A stretch of 64,000 bases of DNA from Sipunculus nudus (lineage: Eukaryota; Annelida; Sipuncula; Golfingiida; Sipunculidae). Within the stretch, counting starts at the first letter, position 1. The number at the start of each line of letters is the position of its first letter. The DNA lies in NCBI GenBank assembly GCA_026874595.1, contig CM049308.1, positions 91,949,624 through 92,013,623 on the forward strand, read 5' to 3'. The notes beneath the pieces were generated by a model. It was not told where the DNA came from and ran no database searches. It saw nothing but the letters and a program-made list of their open reading frames with translations. Made by a program: the position numbers and the translations under genes. Positions 24,330 to 37,660 of this stretch are shown piece after piece.

Positions 24330-25130
24330 TCGAAGTAATTATTGGGTCACATCACTCACATGTGAACTTGTGCCTGACAAAGATTGGTGGCATCACTTGC
24401 AATTCTTTTCAGATAGTGTCAATCCGTGAATTTTTTTCCAGTGTTAATAGCACTGGTCTAAGGATTGGTTCTGTATATTGGGCTGAAACTCTGCATGTCC
24501 ATGAGTCCAGGATACCTATATCTTTTACTCAAGACCAGTGGCCCCATCTGCAATCATTTCCGCGTAGTGTCCAACCATGTGTTTGCTTTGGGTGAAAATT
24601 ACTCGTCCGATATCTTTCATACCTTAATCTCATACACAAGCCTGGTTATGCCACCTTCATCGTTTTCACATAGTGCCCATCCATCAATCTGTGATTGGTC
24701 AAAATTGCACTTATCTCCCTGTATAATGCCTGGATTGATGTATCAGCTTTAAATTTTGTGTGTGTATGGGTCTTGGGTAGCTTTTTTTGTAGACTTGACA
24801 GGTGGTGCTGCTTACCATCCTGTTTTCATATAATACATTGGTGTCCTTTTCTCAGGAGAGGTTTGCTGTATTTGGTATTTTCATCCATCTTAGGCAGATT
24901 TCTTGTACATGATACCAGTGGTGCAACCTACAATCAAATATTTGTAGAATACATCAATGTATATATCTCAGGAGTGGTTTTATGTATCAGTCTGAAAGTT
25001 TGCATAATGATGGTGCCACCTGCATTATTTTTTTTTTTTTTTTTAATTTTTAGTCAAGCTGTGAGTCTTAGGATAGTTGGGCATTTGGAGGGCTGTCAAG
25101 TCTGTAAGGATTCCATGCCTCTGCGATTTG
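24330..25130. repeat. Diverged ~130-160-bp tandem units
   Basis: Recurring blocks of the type GGTGGCATCACTTGCAAT, TTTTCAGATAGTGTCAATC (also TTCCGCGTAGTGTCCAACC, TTTCACATAGTGCCCATCC) spaced about 130-160 bp apart, ending in a poly-T run and TTTTTAGTCAAGCTG. The frames here, including 24695-25159 (154 codons), are chance frames through the repeat. Confidence 0.5.
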
Positions 25131-25689
25131 ACAGAGAGATACCTGTAGTCCCTTGTTGACTGCCCATATTCTAGTTAAATCTAATTTCACCCACATGACC
25201 TCATGGCAGTGGGGGGAGGGGAGGATTAATTTACAAAGTCTTGAAAGAATAAGATTTAAATAATACAATTAGGCAGGTCCTTTGCACTTTGGAAAGCAAC
25301 CATACTCTTCTCTTGTCAACAGATGATAGTAATTAGATCTTTCTCTGTCCAGTTCTTGCTCATTTGCTGATGACTAGTTGTCTTTTCTTGCCAGTAACAT
25401 GCAAGAGATGTCAATATAACAAACCATTTTTGTTCCGCTACGATGGGACAGATCCACACTCTCAAACTTTTCCTGGTTGCACTCCTTGCTGTGTCCCTTT
25501 TGGTCACAGTGTCACTTGTTAAACTGATAGATTGGTGTATATGGTGTACACGGCTACATACAGTCATATTCATGTGGATGTGGACTTGATAAGTGGACAC
25601 CTGGAATCACAATTTTAGACTTGGCTATGGTGAAACTGTGTTCATAGTGAAATTAAACTTATGTCTACCCCCCCATCCCCCACCCACAC

Positions 25690-26330
25690 TTAGTTGTCTT
25701 CTATAGAATATCTTGTGAATGCATAAACCTATGAAATGCTGCAATTTTTACCTGAAGTTAAAACGAATTGTTTATACCAAAATTTTCAGAAGAGTGTAAA
25801 AGCTCTTGATTTTGATCTTCAAGTCTAGATCTGCTGAATTATATTTAACCATCTTTTTGTTTTTTTTTGTGATTCAACAACTTTGAAGTTCTGACATCTT
25901 GCTCCTCAAATTTAATACACCAATTGTTTCTGCCATACTTTGTAAATGTTTGAAAATTAGTGACCTTGACCTTGATCTTCAAGGTAAAATTGCCTAAAAT
26001 GTTAAATTTTTGTGAACCCCATAAATTTTGAAGTATAGCATATTTTTTTTCTATAAATTTGGGAAACAGTTTGTTTATGTCACACTCTTGGATGCGTTTG
26101 ATAACCTGTGACCTTGCCCTTGATCTTGGAGGTGCTGAAATTAAGATTTATTGTGAGTATTTTTATTACCCTATTTCTGTAGGATTTCCCTCAACTTTCA
26201 CACACTGGTTGTTTCCACCAAATTTGATCTTCAAGGTCAAATCTAAGAATTCACATATTTTATATTTTGAGATGGTGCTTCTTCTCCCCTCAGATTTGGG
26301 GAGGGGGTGCGGTCTTGTATCTGTTTCAGC
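25690..26330. repeat. Diverged ~150-160-bp units with TGACCTTGACCTTGATCTTC
   Basis: Three or four units each carry a TTGATCTTCAAGGTC-like word (25813, 25973, 26116 diverged, 26225) and a CAATTGTTTCTGCCA or GGTTGTTTCCACCA-like word. Same style as the other tandem-bodied repeats. No gene. Confidence 0.5.
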
Positions 26331-26399
26331 TTCTCCAAAAGCCATTCTAGTTTATATGTACATTCCTTGTCAGAGTAAATGAGTAATATCATAATCTTC

Positions 26400-27359
26400 T
26401 ATGCAATATAACAGCTCTTGATATATCATAGGATTATCATGGCATTTACTTGTATAAATAATGCCTAACCACAGTCTGTAGTAACAGTGGTTTGAAAATG
26501 CTAGAGATTCTCAGTGGACTGATATTCAGATAATAATAAATATTTGTACATGCTGTTCAGCCTATATTCTGGTTGGCAGTACTGACTGTATATGGTATAA
26601 GTATTATCAGTTCTCTGGGAACAGAACAGGTGAGTCGTTCAAGGCAACAGATGAGTTAGTCGGTGAATTGAAAGCGTGCATGGCAATTTATAATTTATAC
26701 TACATGGTGGTGTACGTCTCTCCATGTTTATATATATGAGTTTGCTATTCTAGAAATTTCCCAGTCTTTGTTCGCAGCAGCATTAGGCAACAGAAGGTAA
26801 TATTTCCTAAGTATCATGTCATGATTCCAAATAAGAATGACTACTACAAGTACTAGAATGCCCCTCACCTGAGTGTGTACCTCTGCCAAGGTAAAACACT
26901 CCTGCTGGATACATCATCCACACTAACATATATAATTAGAGTGTTCACTGGCCCATGTCCTACCAATATACAGAGGTGTTTGTAAATTGGAATTGGTTCA
27001 GTAGTTTTTGCAAAATCCTCCAAACAGCAAAAAAAAAATCGCTAACAAACAGATGTGGATGATAAAATAATCTCATAGGCAGAGATGATAATTTCATTGG
27101 TCAGTGATATTTGCTATTGTCATTTACTGTTTATGATTGGATAAGACATATCAACACAAAGTTTATCTTATTTATTTTGCTGGTCTTTAGCCTTCAGTGT
27201 GTCAGTTGTTTGGTTAGAAGTAAACCTGACAGATCTTGATGAGGAATAGTCAGTAATAATAATACTGTGGTTGGCCTTTTGTTTGTAAGGGTTTAAAATT
27301 TACAATGTTCATGTAACACATATATTCTCAAAAATAAAACCTTTCCAAATAAAACATCC

Positions 27360-27363
<4 letters not shown>
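26400..27363. other. No gene identified
   Basis: Unique-looking sequence. 26576-26622 has acceptor- and donor-like borders (GTTGGCAG ... ACAGGTGAGT) and is open in two frames, so it is not assignable. Confidence 0.4.

Positions 27364-27422
<59 letters not shown>
27364..27422. repeat. (AT)n microsatellite
   Basis: About 29 AT dinucleotides, uninterrupted. Confidence 0.95.
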
Positions 27423-27425
<3 letters not shown>

Positions 27426-27655
27426 GGCTATAGGGTCAGTGTCAGGGGACAGATTATTACCCCAGCAACAACATAGGCCCAGAACTATTTAATTTGGGTC
27501 ATCATTGGGCTAAAACACCTGACTGCAGGCCATTGTGACTTGTTATATGAAAATTCATGTGAAGTTTTTACATACAAAAAAAATATTTTGTAAATAGGAA
27601 TATATTTTTTAGTTCAAAATTTAAAATTTCAGAAAAACAAATTTTTGGAAAAACG

Positions 27656-28161
27656 CAGGGTTGTTATTTTTCCCGGGAAAAACTGGTCAGTGGGAAAAAC
27701 CCGGGATTAATTGGGAATAACTGGGGAAAACTGGTTAGTACCGGGAATTACTGGGGAAAATGTCTGATCAAAATTTTTGAAAGAGTATAATGATGAATAG
27801 TTAATTAATTCTGTTTAATGTTGCATGTTGAAATTATATTATATGTGTGTGTGTGTGTATATATACACATACATATATATACATATATGCTTGTGAAGTC
27901 CAAACTGCGAAACAGACTAGGACTTGAGAAAACTGCCAAGCTTGTAACATGTTACCACACCCTGAGAAGTCCATCAGAGTTGGATTGGTAAATATGTATC
28001 AATGAACCTTATTTCTTAGCCATCAATGGACTTTTTCAGTGTAACTGATATATCTGATTATCTGTTTACCTATCACTATGTATATACATACAAACAAGCT
28101 GTTTTTAAGGAAAACAATATAAATTTTTATATCTTGGTTTTGTGATTTGAGTATGTTTGTT

Positions 28162-28217
<56 letters not shown>

Positions 28218-28403
28218 TTTATATATGTGTGTGTGTGAAATGATATTTCCTTTTAATTCAGTCAGATATCTGCTGGTCTCTCCTTTTGTAAGATTATTAG
28301 AGGTTTTTCCCATTTTCCCACTTTGAGAGGTTTTTCCAAAGGCGGTAAATATCAGTATTTACCAGCTGGTAAAGACTGCACTGGGGAAAACTAAACAACC
28401 CTG
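27656..28403. mobile_element. Non-autonomous hAT-like element, 748 bp
   Basis: Starts CAGGGTTGTTATTTTTCCC and ends with the inverse (GGGGAAAACTAAACAACCCT G). Flanked by an 8-bp repeat GAAAAACG / GAAAAACA (27648-27655, 28404-28411). The 8-bp duplication and CAGGGTTG terminus are typical of hAT elements. Interior has GGGAAAAACTGG-type subterminal repeats and AT microsatellites, no transposase. Confidence 0.75.
28164..28236. repeat. (AT)n with a short (GT)n, inside the hAT-like element
   Basis: AT run with one phase break (ATAATA at about 28194) followed by GTGTGTGTG. Confidence 0.9.
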
Positions 28404-28580
28404 GAAAAACAAGATTCAGGAAAATCTGGCCCTACTGTATTAGGTATATTAGCCAATATAAGGCCTGTATATCAATTTTGAGGATGTACAGGTCTATATT
28501 TGATCAGAAATTTCATACTCCTAAGGGTCAGCCACTGGTTACAAATGACTGATCATCAAATTACAACTGATTCCCAACCC

Positions 28581-30120
28581 TGGGTTGGCAAGTTTTAGGC
28601 AGGAAGGTTTTAACCATAGGTTTTAGGTTGGCAGGTTTTAGGCACCAAAAGTGCCTAAACCTATATTTGTTTAAATTTTTGACTTAAAGATCTATAATAC
28701 TACCAAACTGGCTGGGGTGATGCAGTCACAAGGCCTTGCTGGGCTTCTTGAAGGTTTCAGGTATTACAAGTAATGCATGATTTCCTGTTGGCTGGCATTA
28801 TGCAGTCTTCAAAGAGCCTGTATAGGTTTCTTGAGCATGAGACCATGTTTGTGTGGCTCATAGTTTCATTGGCCAAAGTTATTATCAGGACCCTTTGGGT
28901 TTCTTATGAGTGCCCTGCTACCTGGAATTATGTAACAGAGCCTCCAATATACATCTTGTAACTTAGTGTAAGGTAGGGTATCAGAGGGGGGGGAGGCATG
29001 CTTGATTAGACAGGTTAATTACTATTTATCAGGGTGATGGGGTAATAAGACCCAATGGTCAAGTCCTACTAGGCTGCTGCTGTGTACTAGTAGATGTTCA
29101 TGTGAACTTTCATACATGACGAGGATGATGCCATGAAAGCCATTGCCCTGAAAACTGTTCTTGAGTCAAACATTTTACAGAGTATTGTAGTCAGGGCCCC
29201 TGACCATGACATGTGGGTTTCTCAGGCCTTTTATAATAGGTTGAACATGGCCAAAAAATGATAATGAATATTCTGTGGTTTGCAACATATTCACTGCAGT
29301 ATATTTTCACATTTTTTCAGTTTTACACATATTATAGTGTTTCATGAGGGTTCATTTTCACAATCTTATCATACAGTTAACAGAGCATTTCCATCATTAT
29401 ATAGACAATAAATATGTGCACAAAATCTAAAAATTTGACAATGGATGACCTAGCTAAGGAAATAAACAATTAGTAGAAATTCTTGTTCATTATCAGATAA
29501 TGTAAAAGATATTAATCATATTATCATATTTTAGTTTATGGCTAGCATAAAAGATTTTTATTATTTATAAAATCAATCTTTTGCTTTTTGCCATTTGAAG
29601 CTACAGGCATTCAAAACATACATGTTATGTTAGTGAGACTACAGTATAAAGGACTATTCATCAGTGTAAATGGAACATCTTTTTGAATTGGGGAAAAACT
29701 TCTTTTGCATATATCACAAAATTTAATCCCTTATGATCAAAAAGCCAATCAAAGAATCTGATTATAAGCTCACAGTTTTAGCATTCATTTATAAATTGGC
29801 AGTAATGGAGGTGGGAGACCTTAGAACATGATTTTGGTATACAAGCTAAAACTGTCATTTGGAAAACCTGAAGTAGTGTTGTATTCATTTGTTGCTTTTG
29901 TTTGTATCTTGGTTTATTTTGTTGAGCATATTTCTATAATGCATTTAGCTGTGTAACAATAAAACATAGTTAAACTGCAAGTCATAGGTGAGGGTAATAA
30001 AGGTTTTAGGCAGTTAAAGGCAGTTTTAGGCAGGTTATAACCTATTTTAGGCAGTTAAAGGCAGGTTTTAGGCTCTGCCCTGCCGAAAACAGGTTTTGGG
30101 CAGCCTTAAACCCAACCCTG
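28581..30120. mobile_element. Possible hAT-like element with GTTTTAGGCAG subterminal repeats
   Basis: Left edge CCCTGGGTTGGCAAGTTTTA and right edge CCTTAAACCCAACCCTG (inverted: CAGGGTTGGGTTTAAGG). TTTTAGGCAG words cluster near both edges (28590-28660, 30000-30080) but in the same orientation. CCCAACCC flanks both sides, which may be target duplication or terminus. The 1.3 kb interior shows no transposase. Confidence 0.35.
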
Positions 30121-30131
30121 TGACCCAACCC

Positions 30132-31590
30132 TTCTCAAAGTGACTGTTGACTAATAATTGGTCATCAGTTGCTGATATATACTCTGTCAACGATCGATTG
30201 TGATCAAGGAAGTGTCTCCAAACACCAGTTAAAACAGAATTATTTTAAAGGAAGTACAGAATTGTGCTTTATTCATGTCAGTTTATTTTTGATGCAGCCC
30301 TTGCAGTGAAACTAGAAATGTTATCCTGATTAAACCAGTCATTTGAATGGTCCAGTGTTTTACGGTTTGAGGTTCCGGCTTCTCTGACATTCATTGTCTG
30401 GTAGTATATGTCAAATAATACTTTTTACTTTGTGTTTGTATGCGGGCTTATGTTTGATACTGGTAACTGTGTGTACATCACAACTACTGAATATTATATA
30501 TCTTCTTTATTACTGATTTTGGATAATTTGGGTGATTCAATAATGTACAGCTGTGTTACAGTGTACATATTTGTTGTAGAGCTGCAGGCCTTTTGTACCC
30601 CTATGTTTCCTTTGAATAAAAAAACCTTGCATATCACAGTCATATTGTATTTAATTGATTTATAATGAAAATTTGACACAGACATAACAAACAGTTGAAC
30701 ACCCCTTCTGTACAGACATACTACATATATATAAACCTAGAAAGCACTCAGGGAGCAAGCACATCCATCCATCAACAGCTGTAATAACTCTTAGTCAAAT
30801 GTTCCATAATAAAATGTTATTTAAATTCTTTGAAATAGTTTTAGAGGATATTGATAACAAGCATAGGTTGAAGCCAGAAATGGCCCATAACACACTGCTT
30901 GGCAATTTCAGACAGAATATGATGTCACTACTCTTCCATTATGAAGGTGTCATAATTACAGATTGAGATGGCTAAATTTTCTCTAAAGTTACTTGTCAGT
31001 TTAGTGATTTCAGTTGTTATACATACATTTATTTTCGACCATTTGGAAAGTTGGCAAACTTTCACATATTTTATCTCAACCCTTCAGTGTAAGAAAAAGT
31101 ATTCTCTCACTCCATGCAAGTTTTGTTCCCTTGAGTCCTGTGAACTATTTATTTTCATGTTGTGGCCTACCTGACACCATCTGTTCCAGCCTTGTCCAGA
31201 TTTTGCCGGTGTAGTAAAATCAGTTATCCTATTATATACAAGGCCACAGATGCCATGTATTGATTAAACATTTAATGAGCATGGGGTTTGATCAGAGTCA
31301 CTGAGTAAATTGCCATACCTCAGCCAGATTGCCAATACGAGAAAAGCCCTTGTATGAAAGGGGCACTGGTACAGTAACTGAAACATTTGACCTGTACTGA
31401 AAGTTATACCTCTTTCACAAGGCAAATGTAAACAGTTTGCAGTTGATTTGAAAACAGCTTGTACCCATCTACAGTATTTACCCCAAGGTACAAGAGTATA
31501 ACACAAGATATCATGAGGCAGCAAAAGTCATATTTAAAACTGCAGTAAAAATCTCAGTGGGGAAACTTAAATATACATTTTTGTCATTTT
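30132..31590. other. No gene seen
   Basis: AT-rich sequence with short unsupported frames on both strands (e.g. 30408-30665, 31264-31524). Confidence 0.5.
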
Positions 31591-32219
31591 CTAGCTCAGC
31601 AGACTGTTTTAGTGACCTGAGCTGTAGCAATCACCCTTTGTCTGTCATCCATTTGACTGTCATCCCATCGGGCTGGCCATCCTTTGCTGGGCACAAATTG
31701 TAACTGTTAGACCTAGAAACTTGTTAGTTAACATCCAGTGAGGTTTTGGACAAATCTCCTTGTGAAAATATAACTAGGTCATGGTGACCCATATTTTGTG
31801 ACCTATGTGCCAAAACATGATTTTGAGCAGTCAGAAAGGTAACAAATCTTAATTGTTGGACCCAAAAACATCTCACTTTTAGAAAAGCCAACTCATTTTC
31901 TGAAAAGGTCTCCTTGGAAACATGAAATAAGATCATAGTGACCTATATGCTGTGATTTATGGGGGGGGGGGGAACTATGCTTTAGGCATCCTGAATTGGA
32001 TGAGAACAAATCAAAGCAGTTGGACCTAGAAACAACTTACTTTAAGAAAAGGAGGTCATTGCCAGTCTCTTTGTTATCTGAGAGTTATAGAATGGGTCGT
32101 TCCCAATGTTCAGGGTTCCTTCACAGGTATTTGCATAGGATCATAACATCAATAATTAATGCATGCATTTCCTGTGTGTCAGTTATAGCTGAGCATCATG
32201 GCCCATGGGTCACTTGCTT
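31591..32219 (+). mobile_element. AGCTCAG-family repeat, diverged short copy
   Basis: Starts CTAGCTCAGCAGACTGTTTT and GACCTGAGCTGTAG (a degenerate hairpin), followed by a CTTTGTCTGTCATCC tract, and ends TATAGCTGAGCATCATGG, CCCATGGGTC. Both termini are recognisable though the body is again different, with repeated GTTGGACC..AGAAAC and ATAGTGACC-type units. Confidence 0.7.
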
Positions 32220-34010
32220 AAGACTGCACACTACTATTTTATTACTTAGAATAAACAGTCCTGCCTGGTGTCATTAAGCAGCCATCTAATATTTATGTCT
32301 ACTTGCTCTCTGACAACATCCCTTCAAGTGCAAAGAAGATTCTGGAACAATATTAGTAAACCTGTCTGCTTGTTTGAAGAATTTTTGACCTCATACAAGC
32401 ATGTCACAGTAAAGATTGGATTTCCACTTTGGTTTGTACATGTGCATATTTTCTTTCATTCCTCACTCATTATTGGCTTTGCTAGTGTACAGCAGTATCA
32501 CTCGATGTATCAGGATAACCATTTTTCTGTGACTGTTGTCAGCTGGTGACAACTCAAAGTAGGCTCTATAAGTCCTGAATAAACTAGTCATGAATATGCC
32601 TGCTGTGTCATGGCCTGCATGATAACTTAAATCAAATGTTTTAAAACTTGCAATTGGCACAAAGCATATTGACCAACTTTTGCCTTTGCCTTTCTGAATC
32701 ATGGGTTACCTGTATGTATGTAAATCTTTTTTTTTCTGTTACAGGTAACATTGTATATATTGTCTTAGCATATGTTTTTACCAGTTTTATGCCAGGTACA
32801 CAATATTACTGAATCTGCCATACTGGCTGTGTCCTTGTATGTTTATATGCCTAACATGGTTCACTGGTCCTTGACTTTTGTCAGCCTTCTGTCAAAAGTC
32901 CTCTTTGAGTTGTAGACAAGGTTAATAACACTTATCAACTCAGGCTTTGTCAGGTGTGGTTTACAGGTTTTGCTGGTGAATGCGTTTATAATATCCCAAG
33001 GGCAGTGATTTGTGTTTAAGAGGTGGCACATGGTGTTAATACAGAAAACTGTTTAATACTGACTTTTTTTTAGCTCTGGTAAAACCAAGTTTTTCCTTAG
33101 GTGCTTATGGAGTGAACACATAGCTGGAAGATTGATATATGTATCACAATCACAAGTATGGAATCTTTGTTATCACCCTGAGCTTTCCGTATAAATGACT
33201 TTGTTGGAGTTATCATAACATCATCAAAGATGGATAGAAGTTATATTTCACCAATGTCTTTTGTCAGTCTCTCCTGTCCAAGATATCTGTAAGGAGAGCC
33301 ATAGATGAATTTTAGTGATATCTTAGATGTAGATGTAGGAGCGATTTTTGGTGAGAGTCAGTTTAATTGTGCATTATGATATCATTGATGAAGGATAATG
33401 TTTGTGTTAACTTGTATATCTGAAGAACATACATTGGTGCTGACCTCTTGGTAAAGAATTTTGTAATTTTATCAGGTATTGAGACTTCAAAGTGTTTCTC
33501 TCGCATATGGGTGACAATGAAACTTAGGTTAAAGTCTCCATATGTGTAAAGGGTTATAATTAAACTGTTTTCAGAACTTATTTTAATTAATTAAAAATAA
33601 ATGCATGCTGTAGTCGGTATATTGCATAGGAAATTCATAGAATTAGATCTTGACAGTAATGCTGTGTCAATTTAAGGATTACTAGTAACAGTGATTAGTT
33701 GTTTTATTTCATAATCAGTTGAATTGGTTGCATAAGCAACACCAAATCAACCACTTGTAAACGGATATGTATGCACATGCAAAGAAGACATGTTGCCTGA
33801 AAAAATTTTGTAATCCTGTGTGAGCTATAATAAAGATGGCCTCAAGGTAGTGAACAGCACGGTGCTGCAAACAAGTGTCAAAACCTGTCCATTAACTTTA
33901 CCTTTCTGGAAGATGTTCAAGTCAGACTGAATTTAATTGGTAAATATTTTACGAACACTTCTATACAGAAGATTTCACAGTAATATAGAAGGTATATAAA
34001 AAATCAATCA
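32220..34010. other. No gene seen
   Basis: Unique-looking AT-rich sequence, no splice-supported frame. Confidence 0.5.
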
Positions 34011-34263
34011 CCTGGCCGCTGTGGCTCAGGGGTAGAGCACAGGAGATTGTGAGGGTGAACACTCTGCAGGCTTAATAGGAAGGTCGTGCCCAACGGCTGT
34101 GGGTTACTCCATGGTATGACCCAGTAATTGGACAATTATCCACCCAGGGTCCACAGGTGCAGTTGTCACTGGGCCTGGTAAACACCAGGATATAAAATGA
34201 GAGCAAGCATGTGATACTGCCCTATCAAGTAGTCTGGAACCGGAATGGAATTCTACAGATGTA
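34011..34263 (+). mobile_element. tRNA-derived SINE
   Basis: Head GCCGCTGTGGCTCAGGGGTA and GAGCAC is a tRNA-like A box. The body GGGTGAACACTCTGCAGGCTTA and AAGGTCGTGCC matches the inverted copy near 35640. The B-box region is degraded. Right end is approximate, near GGAATTCTACAGATG. Confidence 0.6.
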
Positions 34264-34949
34264 CATATACTTAGTTAAGCTAGCATTAAAAAAATGAATG
34301 CGGTTACCTCAAAGAAAAAGAATGAATACCTTTTTTATTCAATGATCAATTAATGATAATTTTGTTTTCTTCCAATTATCAGACATGTATTATGACCAGT
34401 ACTTATCACCAGTGAACAGTATTCTTGTTGCAGCTGAGCAGTGAGCAGTTCACATATGGGCAGTTGTCTGATGACCAATTGTCTTGTGGGCTGTTGTCTG
34501 CTCACTGATCCACAAAGTTGTTCGTGGGTTCACCTGATGCCTGGTCGGGGATTCTGTTAATTTATCTCAGAGGACCAACAGACAAGAATTCTGTTAAGGA
34601 GAGACTGCTGCAATATATATTGTACAATTTAGAGCTGTATTCCTGCTGGCTGCCCCAAACCTTCTTATCCTGAAAAAATCTTTTATTAGGTTTTATGGTC
34701 AAACAAACACTTGTGTGTATGGCAGCAAGGTGCAATTCCCACATAGCATATACATTGTAATCAATACTGATGTTTTGTTACAAATTCCTATGTGTATCTT
34801 AAAATAGATGTATGAATTCAAAAAAGGGAATATACTGAATGTTTTGTGTATAAAATACTGAAGGTTATAAAAAATAGTATCAGCATGAATACTACTTGGT
34901 CTGGTAATGATAAGAGTTGCAGTGATACTCTGAGTGTCCTTCATTATTT

Positions 34950-35057
34950 GTTAGCTTACCAGATGCATCCGTTCATCCCTCTTGCTTTCAAGATGCTGTA
35001 TTTGTCAGCTTACCAGATACATCAGTTCATCCCTCTTGCTTTCAAGATGCTGCATTT
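34950..35057. repeat. 54-bp tandem duplication
   Basis: Two copies containing AGCTTACCAGATGCATC and CATCCCTCTTGCTTTCAAGA, with three or four differences. Confidence 0.85.
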
Positions 35058-35574
35058 TCAATGTTATATGAATAGGAATTTTTGTCACGACAGTTAAAAA
35101 AAATTGTTATTATGAAAAAAAGTTGTAAATTCATCTAAGTTGACTAATATTGGAGCTCAGGATACATTTCCATCAGTGGATCACATGTAGCCGAAGTATC
35201 AAATCAGGAACTGCAGATATGAATGGCACATCATTTGACCATATACCAAGATATGTTAATGCACCATTAGTCCATTATATCATTACAGCCCTAGATGTTA
35301 TCAAATCATGTGAATTAACAAAAAGTAGTTAGAGACCACACACATCCACCAGGATGATCCTCAGTAAACTCTGAAATGTGGCCTACACAGCTGTCAAGGT
35401 TAAAGAACCCCATCCCAGGATTCTGATTACTTCCAGAGTTCCAAGTTACATCTACAGATTTCCATTTTGGTTTTGAACTTCATGATAAGGCAGCAGCACT
35501 GAATTCCTATCATGTTATTTTGTACCCTTGTGTCATTATCACCAAGTCCTGTTATTTACTGCATGTATGGGCTT

Positions 35575-35762
35575 AAGGTGTGCAATAATCCCCATTGCTG
35601 GGTCAATCTTTTATAGGGGATACTCTACTCTCAGGCACAGCCTCCCAGTTAAGCCTGCATAGGGCTCACCCTGGATGGAGGCTGACTGTAAAAAATCTTT
35701 GAACTTACCACTCCCTGGCCTGTGGTCCTGTGCTCTATCCCTAGACGGTAGACCACAGGACA
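35575..35762 (-). mobile_element. tRNA-derived SINE, second copy, inverted
   Basis: On the minus strand: GTCTAGGGATAGAGCACAGG (A box), GTGGTAAGTTCAAAG (B-box position), then GGGTGAGCCCTATGCAGGCT and TAACTGGGAGGCTGTGCC, shared with the copy at 34011. Retains more of the tRNA-like head than that copy. Confidence 0.6.
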
Positions 35763-36930
35763 CAAGACAGTGAATAGCATTCTAGTTTAAATTTTCCATT
35801 CTGATTAACTATATACAACACCTGATGGGTGGGGTACATTATCGCAGGAGTATATATCTGTTATAAACCATTGGGACCATCTAAACAACTGGTATCCCTC
35901 GTTTGATAAGTATATACCTTGGAGCCCCTGTGTGGTGCTACCTGAGCATTATAGTTATCAGTGCCTGGGAGGCTGTATCAGCCTTTGTAATGACCAGCAC
36001 CTGGCTGGTGTGAGCAGCAGGTACAGCAAAATGAGCTGGTGATGTGGGAATCCTCAGCAGCTTGTCCTGGTTACAGAATGCTGACTTAATGGTGTGTGGG
36101 CCTCGCATGGTGTTATTTCCTATAATTTGATTTTAAATATTGTAAAAGATACTTGCACAGCACTTTGTGTGAGAGCCTCTGTGACATAGATATCTCTCAT
36201 AAATATGTATAGAAATCATAGCATTGAAATATGTAAAGTTTTAAATATATCAAACACTTCGGATCTTGTTGAAATAATAACACAACAGCCATTCACTGAT
36301 CCAAGAACAAAGAGGGTCATTCATTAAAAATTCCCCCTGATATATGATAGAGCTGAATATTCTCCTGAATCATGATGCATATAAATCAATCAATATACCA
36401 ATGTGTGGGTGACATATTTATGTAGGCAGACCTACTTAGGTATCCTCTATCACAAAATCATTGATTTAAAAAAACTATATTTTTTTCATCTGCCATTTTC
36501 TGTTTGAGCTAGATCTTCAATATGGCTGATTCTCTAATGCTGACATTAAGGTACAATGTTACTGTAGTCCAAGATCACAAGTTGGCACCTGATATTTATT
36601 TTTGACCTTTACCTAATTCCCAAGGATGCCCACTCCTAGCCAATTTTCTATTTTCGCCAAATGGTGAGTGTAGGTTGGTGTGGAGGCTTATATTGATCAC
36701 TTGGCGATAGCATAAATCTTATTGTTACTTGTTTGAGCTTTTGCAGAAAGTTTAAAATATCTTGAACTCTTGTTGTTTTGTAACTGAGATGGTTTAATGC
36801 AAAATCTTAGAAGACACCAAGTTAATTCATCTTTGGATTCTTGAACTTTTAGTTTGAATTTAATCCCAGAAATTTGTTGAAGGTTCTCCACACAAAATTT
36901 TGTTTAAGAACCTTGCCACTAAATATATGT

Positions 36931-37660
36931 TTTTAGCTCAGCTGACTATAAGTCATCTGAGCTATAGTCGTGGTCCTTTGTCCGTCGTCCGTCCGGCCGT
37001 TAACAGGGCATGTTTTAAAACCGTTGGACCTACGAATCCAAAATTCTGCATACCATTAGATGTCCCCAAAATCTCCTACCATACCGAAAATTGGGTCATT
37101 AGGACTTCGTTCCTTCAAAATATTAAGGACAAACCTCCGTTTTCCATAAAAAAGCCATTGTTACATTTCAAGGCTGCCTAATGTCAAAACCACTGATCTG
37201 TTTTGATCATATTTAGTATTCATATTCTTCCTTACATTTTCTGTGCACATATTAAAAATTAGGTCAGTATTCGGTATTATTTTGAAGTTAAAGGCCCAAA
37301 TATAATGCAATTTTTTAAAAATCAGGAGATATATTTGCTCACTTAACATGAGAATTGCTGGAGCTGGAGACTTTTTTTCAGGAATATAACTTTATTCAAT
37401 CAAGATTCAATTGTTTACCCAAAATTAGATCTGAATTTTGCAAATTTTTCAAGTTATTAGCATAAATAAAAAATCAATACCTTAAATTTTGTCCAGCGTT
37501 GGCAATGGCACGTTTTTTCCCTGTAAGCACTTTTGATTTTATTTTCACAGCATATATACATAAGGATTTATTTTTTTTAAATCTGAAATTTCAAAGGAAT
37601 TGTTTGAAAAGAGTAGCTTTTATTCAAGTTTTCATACACCATGTCAAGTGTTGTTTACAT
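36931..37660 (+). mobile_element. AGCTCAG-family repeat, 5' portion
   Basis: A well preserved hairpin (AGCTCAGCTGACT, ATA, AGTCATCTGAGCT) followed by GTCCGTCGTCCGTCCGG and the ATGTCCCCAAAATCTCCTAC body. The 3' palindromic terminus is not found, and the right border is approximate (similarity to other copies continues to about CACCATGTCAAG). Confidence 0.8.

Larger units (their letters stand above)
34264..36930. other. No gene seen apart from SINE and small duplication
   Basis: Contains the inverted SINE (35575-35762) and the 54-bp duplication; otherwise no recognised feature. Confidence 0.5.

Noticed and set aside
24695..25159. 154-codon frame as a gene
   Set aside because: Crosses diverged tandem units and a poly-T run translated as Phe; no domain or splice support.
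34011..34120. tRNA gene at the A-box-like GGCTCAGGGGTAGAGC
   Set aside because: No cloverleaf follows; the sequence continues into a body shared with the copy at 35575, so it is a SINE.
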